A stretch of DNA of 64,000 nucleotides, taken from NCBI RefSeq assembly GCF_017573505.1, contig NZ_JAGEOJ010000006.1:124001-188000 (forward strand). Reading direction: 5' to 3'. The position numbers were made by a program, and so were the translations under genes. Shown here piece after piece: positions 45,412 through 52,000 of the stretch. The stretch is from Actinomadura barringtoniae (GTDB lineage: Bacteria > Actinomycetota > Actinomycetes > Streptosporangiales > Streptosporangiaceae). Below the pieces are notes generated by a model. It worked only from the letters and a program-made list of their open reading frames with translations. It was not told the DNA's origin and made no database searches. The first letter of the stretch is position 1; every line of letters begins with the position of its first letter.

Positions 45412-47055
45412 CTAGCGGACTCGTCCGCCCAGGTGACGGTGCACGAGCTGTACTGCCATGGCGCCTTCACCGACCGCTGAGGCGACCCGCTTGGTGGATC
45501 CGCTGCGCACGTCCCCGGCAGCGAAGACCCCGTCCCAGCTGGTCCCCAGCGGAGTGCGCGGGCCGGTGCGCACGAAACCGGCGCGGTCGAGCTCCACGCT
45601 CCCGGCGAGCCAGCCCGTGTGCGGCGACGCGCCGATGAACACGAACATCGCCCGGGCGGGGATCTCGTTCTTCTCCCCGGTCCCGGTGTTCTCGACCGTG
45701 ACGGACGCGAGCGCGCGGTCGCCGACCACCTCGCGAACCTCGGTGGACCGGCGCACGTCGATCAGCGGCGACCGCTCGATCTGCTCCACGAGGTAGCGCG
45801 ACATGTTCGCGGTGAGGTCCGGGCCTCGGACGATCAAGGTGACCCGGGCCGCGGACCTGGCGAGGAAGAGTGAGGCCTGACCGGCCGAGTTCCCGCCGCC
45901 GACCACGACCACGGGATCGGACCCGCACATCCGGGCCTCGACCATGGTGGCCGCGTAGAAGACGCTCGTGCCCTCGAACCGCTCCAGGCCGGACACGTCG
46001 AGGCGGCGGTAGCGCGCTCCGGTGGCGATGACGACGGTACGGGCGAGCAGCGGCTCGCCGCCCTCGACCGCGACCTCGAACAGCCCTTCGCGCCTGCGCA
46101 GCCCGGTGACCTCGGCGGGCACGCCGATCCGGGCGCCGAACCTGGCCGCCTGGATCGCCGCGCGCTCGGCGAGTTCGGACCCGGAGACCCCGGCCGGGAA
46201 GCCGAGATAGTTCTCGATCCGTGGCGAGGTCCCCGCCTGGCCCCCGGTGGCGACGGCGTCCAGCACGACAGTGGTCAGCCCCTCGGACGCCCCGTAGACG
46301 GCGGCGGCGAGTCCCGCCGGTCCCGCGCCGACCACGGCCAGATCGATGTCGGTGTCGGGTGAGACGGCGGGCGCGGGCAGCCCGATCGCCCTGGCCAGCT
46401 CGGCGTTGCCGGGGTTGCGCAGCACCGCGGCCTCGCCCATGACCACCACCGGGGTCTCCTCAGGGGTGACGCCGAGGCGGCGCAGCAGAGACTCGGCGGA
46501 CGGTTCGTCCTCCAGGTCGATCCAGCGGTGCGGCAGCCGGTTGCGGGCGGCGAACTCCAGCAGCCGCTGGGTGTCGGGCGAGAACCGCGACCCCACGATG
46601 CGGAACCCGGTGCCGGCGTCGATCAGCATCGCCCGGCGCATCACGTACGCCCGAAGGATCAGGTCGGCGAGCCCGGGATCGCGGCCGAGCAGCTCGCGAA
46701 GCCGGGCCACCGGCACGGCCAGCACCTCGCCCGGTTCGTACACCACCGTCGTGAGGAACGACCGCTGGCCGGTGAGCACCCCCAGCTCGCCGAGGAATCG
46801 GCGCTCCCCGTGCACCCTGAGCACGACGGGCTCGCCGTTGTCGTCGGACTGCTCGATGACGGCGACCTTGCCCCTGAGGATCACGAAGAAGTCCGGGCAC
46901 TGGTCGCCCTCGCGGAACAGCACGTCGCCGCGTTCGGTCGTCCGCCTGGTCCCGTGCGCGGCCAGCAGCGCCAGCTGGGCGTCGCTCATTCTGGGGAACG
47001 CGCCGTTCAGGTCGGGCGTCTCCTCGAGTTCGACGATCTTGCTCTCGTCCGTCAT
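45412..47055 (-). CDS. Cyclic-nucleotide-binding, glutaredoxin-like and thioredoxin-reductase-like fusion flavoprotein
   Basis: A 547-residue three-part protein. Residues about 20-140 are a CRP-type cyclic nucleotide-binding domain (DVLFREGDQCPDFFVILRGK, RFLGELGVLTG). Residues 150-225 are a glutaredoxin-like fold (GSRFSPDTQRLLEFAARNRL) lacking a redox Cys. Residues 235-547 are a thioredoxin reductase-like FAD/NADPH module (VVGAGPAGLAAAVYGA, VVVGGGNSAGQASLFLARSA, GVFAAGDVRSGS). The CxxC of thioredoxin reductase is replaced by AATM followed by a lone Cys, so disulfide transfer is unlikely. Similar fusions occur in actinobacteria and are thought to couple cyclic nucleotides to redox activity. 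Confidence 0.88.
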   Translation of the reverse strand: MTDESKIVELEETPDLNGAFPRMSDAQLALLAAHGTRRTTERGDVLFREGDQCPDFFVILRGKVAVIEQSDDNGEPVVLRVHGERRFLGELGVLTGQRSFLTTVVYEPGEVLAVPVARLRELLGRDPGLADLILRAYVMRRAMLIDAGTGFRIVGSRFSPDTQRLLEFAARNRLPHRWIDLEDEPSAESLLRRLGVTPEETPVVVMGEAAVLRNPGNAELARAIGLPAPAVSPDTDIDLAVVGAGPAGLAAAVYGASEGLTTVVLDAVATGGQAGTSPRIENYLGFPAGVSGSELAERAAIQAARFGARIGVPAEVTGLRRREGLFEVAVEGGEPLLARTVVIATGARYRRLDVSGLERFEGTSVFYAATMVEARMCGSDPVVVVGGGNSAGQASLFLARSAARVTLIVRGPDLTANMSRYLVEQIERSPLIDVRRSTEVREVVGDRALASVTVENTGTGEKNEIPARAMFVFIGASPHTGWLAGSVELDRAGFVRTGPRTPLGTSWDGVFAAGDVRSGSTKRVASAVGEGAMAVQLVHRHLGGRVR

Positions 47056-47077
47056 GGGCTCCCCTCCCAGAAAGCCG

Positions 47078-47113
47078 CCGGCCGGCCGCTGAGTACGGGA
47101 CGCGGCCGGCCGG
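47078..47113 (-). terminator. Stem-loop after the second hsp20 gene
   Basis: CCGGCCGGCCGC (47078-47089) and GCGGCCGGCCGG (47102-47113) form a perfect 12-bp stem with a 12-base loop, 13 bases after the hsp20 stop and before the oxidoreductase start. Confidence 0.6.
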
Positions 47114-47125
47114 AAGCCATTCGGA

Positions 47126-47593
47126 TCACGCCGAGACTTCGATGTGCCTCGGCTTGGCGGTCTCGGCCTTGGGCAGGTTGAGCGTGAGCACGCCGTCCCT
47201 GAGGCGTGCGTCGACCATGTCGGAGTTCACGTCACCGGGCAGGATCGCGCGGAACTCGAAGCGGCCCACGCGGCGGGTCTTGCGGCGGAGCTTGCCCTTC
47301 TCGCGCTCCTTTTCCACGATCTCCCCGCCGACGACCAGCTCGCGGTCGTTGAGCTGGATGTCGATGTCGTCCTTGCTGATCCCGGGCAGCTCGATCTCGA
47401 CGGTGTAGGCGTCCTCCGATTCGGAGATGTCGGCCGGCGGCACCCACGGGAAGTCCTGCCGGGCCTCCTGGCCGGGAGCGCCGAAGGCGAAGTTCAGGAG
47501 CTGTCCCATCTGGTCGTACAGATCCTCGAACTGATGGGCCGGGCTGTAGGCGGCCACCTGCCTCCCGGTCCGGCGGACGGGTTGCTGCGCCAT
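47126..47593 (-). CDS. Small heat shock protein (Hsp20), second copy
   Basis: A 155-residue chaperone of the Hsp18/HSP16.5 type. The alpha-crystallin domain spans about 45-150 (PPADISESEDAYTVEIELPG, ISKDDIDIQLNDRELVVGGE, RVGRFEFRAILPGDVNSD, GVLTLNLPKAE) and ends in the I-E-V tail. It differs strongly from the 29064 copy, so the two probably have different clients or induction. It is divergent from the DUF1931 gene; the 135-bp spacer holds an 11-bp dyad. Confidence 0.95.
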   Translation of the reverse strand: MAQQPVRRTGRQVAAYSPAHQFEDLYDQMGQLLNFAFGAPGQEARQDFPWVPPADISESEDAYTVEIELPGISKDDIDIQLNDRELVVGGEIVEKEREKGKLRRKTRRVGRFEFRAILPGDVNSDMVDARLRDGVLTLNLPKAETAKPRHIEVSA

Positions 47594-47650
47594 CTCAAAG
47601 CCTCCTCAGCTGACGTCGGATTACCGATGCTTCGCCGTCCTCCCGCGGCC

Positions 47651-47698
47651 CACATCCTCAGACCGTGTAGTCGTAGTTCTGTCAAAGCTGAGGATGTG
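47651..47698. promoter_or_regulatory. Dyad in the divergent hsp20/DUF1931 promoter
   Basis: CACATCCTCAG (47651-47661) and CTGAGGATGTG (47688-47698) form a perfect 11-bp inverted repeat with a 26-bp spacer. TTGACA on the minus strand (47686-47681) lies between the arms. It probably controls both genes. Confidence 0.55.
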
Positions 47699-47728
47699 CG
47701 TGACACCGGTCCCCATCAGGCTCAGAAC

Positions 47729-48178
47729 ATGACAGTCATGGGAGTGGCCCGGTTCGAGCGCTTCTTCCGCGCAGCCGCAGGCCTCAACATCGATAAGAGC
47801 GACCTCAAGCGCTACAACGACTTCATCGACCAGAAGCTCTACGACCTACTGCTGATGGGCGCCGCCGTCGCCAAGGCCAACCGGCGGGACGTCCTGGAGC
47901 CTCACGACCTGCCGATCACCAAAGGCCTGCAGGAGTGCGTGCACCGCTTCCGCAGGCTCGACGAGGAGGTCGAGGTCGAGCCGTTGCTGGAACGGCTGGC
48001 CCGGCGTCCCCCGCTGGACGCGACGCCGAGCGAGGAGACCGAGCACCGGCTCCCGGAGATCGCCGGCGGCCTGTCGGTCGCGCTCGCCGAGGCGTTCAAG
48101 ATCATCGACCCCAAGCTGAAGAACCCACAGACCCGCCACTGGGAGCACGTCACCAGCCTGTTCGATCTCCTCATCTAG
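47729..48178 (+). CDS. DUF1931 histone-fold protein
   Basis: A 149-residue protein from the ATG at 47729 (a second ATG three codons later is possible). It consists of two histone-fold-like repeats: MGVARFERFFRAAAGLNIDK to HDLPITKGLQECV, and LARRPPLDATPSEETEHRLP to SLFDLLI. The family includes an Aquifex protein of known histone-like structure. DNA binding is suspected but not established. It is one of the few histone-fold proteins in bacteria and here is divergent from a heat-shock gene, which suggests a stress-linked nucleoid role (inference). Confidence 0.85.
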   Translation: MTVMGVARFERFFRAAAGLNIDKSDLKRYNDFIDQKLYDLLLMGAAVAKANRRDVLEPHDLPITKGLQECVHRFRRLDEEVEVEPLLERLARRPPLDATPSEETEHRLPEIAGGLSVALAEAFKIIDPKLKNPQTRHWEHVTSLFDLLI

Positions 48179-48226
48179 CGCGCCTGGTCGCGTCGACCGT
48201 TCGGTGCCGGCAGGGTCAGGTCGCGG

Positions 48227-48994
48227 TCACCATGTCTGGTCGCTGGCGCGGACCAGCATCTGGTTGACGGCGACCCGTCCCTCCCGCGTGACGACGTAGC
48301 CGATGGCGTCCGCGATGTCCTCTGGTCGCAGTGCCTCGATGCCCGCGACCCGGCTGCGGGACAGGTCCCGGACGGTCTCGTTCAGGTGGTCCACCAATTC
48401 GGTGTCGACGGTGCCGGGCTCGACCATGCTGACCCGGACCCGTTCACTGAGCAGCTCCTGGCGAAGCGACTCGGTGAAGGCGCCGAGGCCTGATTTGGTC
48501 ATGCTGTAGACGCTGCTCCCCGGCCGGGCGGCCCGTCCGGCCGCCGCGCCGATGTTCACCAGGTCCGCCACCTGCCGGGGCGAGGTCGACGCCGCGTAGA
48601 TCAGGTGCGGGACGGCCGCATGCGTGATGTGCAGCAGTCCCGCCACGTTGAGCGAGACCATCCGGTCCCACTCCTCGACGGTGGTGTGCAGGGCCGAGCT
48701 GAGCAGCATGATCCCGGCGTTGTTGACGAGGATGTCCAGGCGCCCGAGCCGGTCCAGCGTCTCCTGCACCGCCTCCTCGGCGCGTTCGGGGTCGGTGATG
48801 TCGGCCGGCACCGCGACCGCGTGTCCGCCCGACTCCGCGATGCCACTCGCGACCTGGTCCAGGCGGTCGCGGCGGCGGGCGACCAGGGCGACCGCCGCGC
48901 CCTCCCGGGCCAGGCGGCGCGCGGTCGCGGCGCCTATCCCGCTGCTGGCGCCGGTGACGAGTGCGATAGCTCCGTCCAGCGGCTGATCGGACAT
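48227..48994 (-). CDS. Short-chain dehydrogenase/reductase (first copy)
   Basis: A 255-residue classical SDR. The cofactor motif is TGASSGIG, the structural motif NNAG, and the catalytic Ser-Tyr-x-x-x-Lys appears as VYSMTKSG (Tyr-Ser-Met-Thr-Lys). ARRRDR after strand 2 suggests NADP preference. The ATG at 48994 was chosen over a long unsupported N-terminal extension. A 24-bp dyad element lies 90 bp upstream (49084-49107). It is related to the SDR at 60262, with the shared ending VAVNQMLVRASDQTW versus VAVNEILIRPTDQTR. The substrate is unknown. Confidence 0.92.
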   Translation of the reverse strand: MSDQPLDGAIALVTGASSGIGAATARRLAREGAAVALVARRRDRLDQVASGIAESGGHAVAVPADITDPERAEEAVQETLDRLGRLDILVNNAGIMLLSSALHTTVEEWDRMVSLNVAGLLHITHAAVPHLIYAASTSPRQVADLVNIGAAAGRAARPGSSVYSMTKSGLGAFTESLRQELLSERVRVSMVEPGTVDTELVDHLNETVRDLSRSRVAGIEALRPEDIADAIGYVVTREGRVAVNQMLVRASDQTW

Positions 48995-49083
48995 GACGGC
49001 CTCATTCCCTTCCCGATCACGGAGTCGGATCCATGATCTGCGCCCGGCTACATGATCAGCCTGGCCGGGATCGCCGCCGGACC

Positions 49084-49107
49084 GCACCAGGGTGTCTCCC
49101 TGGTCGA
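49084..49107. promoter_or_regulatory. 24-bp dyad element, site a (before the first SDR)
   Basis: GCACCAGGGT-GTCT-CCCTGGTCGA contains the dyad CCAGGG-N5-CCCTGG. It begins 90 bp upstream of the SDR start at 48994 and is in the 3' flank of the LuxR-type gene. Matching elements lie at 56775, 59149 and 60085. Confidence 0.6.
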
Positions 49108-49122
49108 CACGGGCCAGGGACC

Positions 49123-51894
49123 CTACCGGGGTGTGGAGTCGTCGCGCGGGAGGGCCTCGGGGAGCTGCTTGCGGGAGCTGATCCCGAGCTTGGCGAAGAT
49201 CTTGCGGAGGTGCCACTCGACGGTGCGCGGGCTCAGGAAGAGCCGGGCCCCGACCTCCGGGTTGGACAGGCCGTCCCGCACGAGCAGAGCGATCTGCCGC
49301 TCCTGCGTGGTCAAGTCACCGCTCGCCGGGGTCTCGGTCCTGCGTTTGCGGACGGTCTCGCCGGTGGCGAGGAGCTCGCGCCGGGCGCGCTCGGCGAACG
49401 CGTCCATCCCGATCGAGGTGAACATCTCGTAGGCGGACCGCAGGTGGGCCCGCGCCTCGTCCCGCTGCCGGCCCCGCCGCAGCCACTCGCCGTACAGCAG
49501 GTGAGCGCGCGCCAGTTCGGGGCGCATGATCGTCCGGCCCAGCCTCTCGATCGCCTCGCGGTAGAGGTCGTCCGCGGCGGCGTCGTCGCTCATCAGGGCC
49601 CGGCAGCGTGCCAGGACCCCCTGGGCCCAGTCGGTGTCGCACGGTTCCGCCACGTCCGCCAGGTCTTCGAACGCCTCGTGGGCGGCCGTGTCGTCCCCGG
49701 CGCGCGCCGCCGCCTCGACGAACTCGGGCAGCGCCCATTGGGAGACGAGCGCGTTGGCGCTCTCGATGGTGGCCCTGGCCTCCGACAGCGCCCGCTCGTG
49801 ATTGGCGAGGCCGTTGTGGAGGATCGCGGCCGCCCAGTGCGCCGATGCGACGCCGTTCAGCTGGCCGGCGGCGCCGTCCTCCTCGATCGTGGCGGCGATC
49901 AGGGTCACGGCCTCGGCCGCCCGGCCCTGCATCGCCGTCAGCAGGAGCCTGGTGTGCTGGGTCATGCGCCCGCCCGTCGCGGCGGTGACCGCGTCGACCT
50001 CCGCGATCATCGCGGCCGCGGTGTCGAAATCGCCGGCCAGCGAGGACGTTATCCCTCGCGAGTGGAGATAAATGGGCAGCTCGTACAGGGCGCCGACCGC
50101 GCGTAGCTCCTCGATCACCCTGATGGGCCACTCGGTCGTGGGCCGGTCCTCCCAGACGAGCGCCGGCAGCGCGCCGGCGGCCCAGCTCCACTTCATGAGG
50201 TTCTCCGCCGGAGCCTCAATGAGCGCCCGCGCGCCCCTTCGCAGCGTGGGAAGCGCGGCGCTCCGGCCGTCGGTGACCAGCAGCGCGAACCCCTCGAGCG
50301 CGAGATCGACGGCGGTCGGCTCGCCGTCGGGGGGAGGAAGTCTCCTGATCGCCCGGGAGATCGCCATGAGGCTGTCCCGGTTCGCGGCCCCGTACGACGC
50401 GCTCCCCCAGGCGATGAGGTAGGTCTCCCGCGCCAGGGCCATGTCGAAGGGCTCCAGCCGCTGCGCGGCGGCGAGCAGCATCGGCGGCGCCTGGTTGTTG
50501 AAGCCGGCGGCGAAGGTGATGTGGCTGCGGACGAGCTGGGCCCGCACGCGCTGGAACTCGCTCTGGGCGTCCCGGTCGGCGATCTCGGCGAGGTTCTGTC
50601 CGACGTCGAGGTCGCCCGCGCGAAGGCTCGCGTCGGCGGCCGCCAGGGCGCGCTCGGCCCGCAGCGAGGCGTCCGCGGTCAGCGCCACCGACCGCTGCAG
50701 GAACGCCGCCGCGGTCGCCAGCCCGCCGCGCGCCTGCGCCCGGCCCGCGGACCGCTCCAGTTCCTCGGCGACCGACTCGTCCGGCATGGTCGTCGCGGAC
50801 GCCAGGTGCCAGGCGCGGCGGTCCGGGTCGGCCTTCGGGTCGGTGACCTCCGCCAGCGCCAGATGCACCGCCCGGCGGTCCTTCTGCTTCGCAGATCTGT
50901 ACACGGCGGAGCGAACGAGCGGGTGGCGGAAGACGACGCGCGTGTCGAACACCAATAGCCCGTCCGTCCCGCTCGCCAGGGCCGCCGACGGAGAGATCTC
51001 AAGCCGTTCCGCGGCCTGCCAGACCAGGGACGGATCGCCGGTCGGCTCTGCGGCGGCGACCAGGAGGAGCAACCGGGTCTGCTCGGGCAGGTCCTCGATC
51101 CGGGACAGGAAGCTCTGCTCGATCCGGCCCGGCAGCGTGTCGGCGTGCAGCAGGCCGAATCCGCCCGCCATCTGCGTCATGGTCAGCCCGCGCGGCAGCT
51201 CCAGCAGGGCGAGCGGGTTGCCCTGGGCCTCGGCCACGAAGCGCTCACGGATGTGCTGGTCCAGCCGGACGGGCGTCACCGAGTCCAGCAGGGCGTAGGC
51301 GTCGGCGTCCTTCAGCCCCGCGACCGCCAGCTCCGGTAGCCCGAGCAGGTCCCGGGGCTGCTCCCGGGATCCGAAGACGAGGGCGACCGACTCGGCCAGC
51401 AGCCGGCGGGCGACGAAGCCGAGTACCTGAGCCGAGGCCCGGTCCGTCCACTGCGCGTCGTCGACCACGCACAGCAGAGGGCCCTTCTCGGAGGCCGCCG
51501 ACAGCAGGCTCAATACCGCCAGCCCGACCATGAAGCGCTCCGGCGGGGCGTCCGCGCGCGTCCCGAACACGACCTCGAGCGCATGGCGCTGCGGCCCCGG
51601 CAGATCTCCCAGCCGATCCAGCAGCGGCGCGCACAACTGGTGCAGGGTGGCGAAAGCCAGCTCCATCTCGGACTCGACCCCGCCCGCACGCAGCACCTGC
51701 ATGCCCGTCGCCGCGCCCTCGGCGTACCTCAGCAGCGCCGACTTCCCGACGCCCGGCGCGCCGTGGAGCGCCAGAACGCGGCTCTGTCCGGTGCGGACGG
51801 CCGCGATCGTCCCATCGAGGACGGCGCATTCCGGGCCTCGCCCGAGCAGCTCGGCATTCTCTCCGCGCCAGGCACCGCCTGTCTGTACGCCCAC
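49123..51894 (-). CDS. LuxR-family ATPase regulator, tandem copy 1
   Basis: A 923-residue STAND/LAL regulator starting at a GTG. Walker A is HGAPGVGKSALL, Walker B VVDDAQW; the middle is a helical repeat region with HLASATTMPDESVAEELERS. The C-terminal LuxR HTH is LTTQERQIALLVRDGLSNPE, then LFLSPRTVEWHLRKIFAKL. It is closely related throughout to the next gene (52001), and the recognition helices are identical, so both may bind the same site, possibly the CCAGGG-N5-CCCTGG dyads at four neighbouring promoters. It likely responds to a small ligand; none is known. Confidence 0.92.
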   Translation of the reverse strand: MGVQTGGAWRGENAELLGRGPECAVLDGTIAAVRTGQSRVLALHGAPGVGKSALLRYAEGAATGMQVLRAGGVESEMELAFATLHQLCAPLLDRLGDLPGPQRHALEVVFGTRADAPPERFMVGLAVLSLLSAASEKGPLLCVVDDAQWTDRASAQVLGFVARRLLAESVALVFGSREQPRDLLGLPELAVAGLKDADAYALLDSVTPVRLDQHIRERFVAEAQGNPLALLELPRGLTMTQMAGGFGLLHADTLPGRIEQSFLSRIEDLPEQTRLLLLVAAAEPTGDPSLVWQAAERLEISPSAALASGTDGLLVFDTRVVFRHPLVRSAVYRSAKQKDRRAVHLALAEVTDPKADPDRRAWHLASATTMPDESVAEELERSAGRAQARGGLATAAAFLQRSVALTADASLRAERALAAADASLRAGDLDVGQNLAEIADRDAQSEFQRVRAQLVRSHITFAAGFNNQAPPMLLAAAQRLEPFDMALARETYLIAWGSASYGAANRDSLMAISRAIRRLPPPDGEPTAVDLALEGFALLVTDGRSAALPTLRRGARALIEAPAENLMKWSWAAGALPALVWEDRPTTEWPIRVIEELRAVGALYELPIYLHSRGITSSLAGDFDTAAAMIAEVDAVTAATGGRMTQHTRLLLTAMQGRAAEAVTLIAATIEEDGAAGQLNGVASAHWAAAILHNGLANHERALSEARATIESANALVSQWALPEFVEAAARAGDDTAAHEAFEDLADVAEPCDTDWAQGVLARCRALMSDDAAADDLYREAIERLGRTIMRPELARAHLLYGEWLRRGRQRDEARAHLRSAYEMFTSIGMDAFAERARRELLATGETVRKRRTETPASGDLTTQERQIALLVRDGLSNPEVGARLFLSPRTVEWHLRKIFAKLGISSRKQLPEALPRDDSTPR

Positions 51895-51911
51895 CCGCCA
51901 CCCGCCCCCAT

Positions 51912-51955
51912 TGCAGCTAATTACTATTGTCTGTGCAATTATGTCCGAAAATGTG
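51912..51955 (-). promoter_or_regulatory. AT-rich promoter region of tandem regulator 1
   Basis: The only AT-rich stretch between the two tandem genes. On the minus strand it contains TAATTGCAC and CAATAGTAAT; TAGTAA with a TTCGGA 17 bp upstream is a plausible promoter. It suggests that copy 1 is transcribed separately from copy 2. Confidence 0.35.
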
Positions 51956-52000
51956 GCCGATGCGTGCTCGATGAGGGAGCCGGACCGGGCCGCCGTGCAC

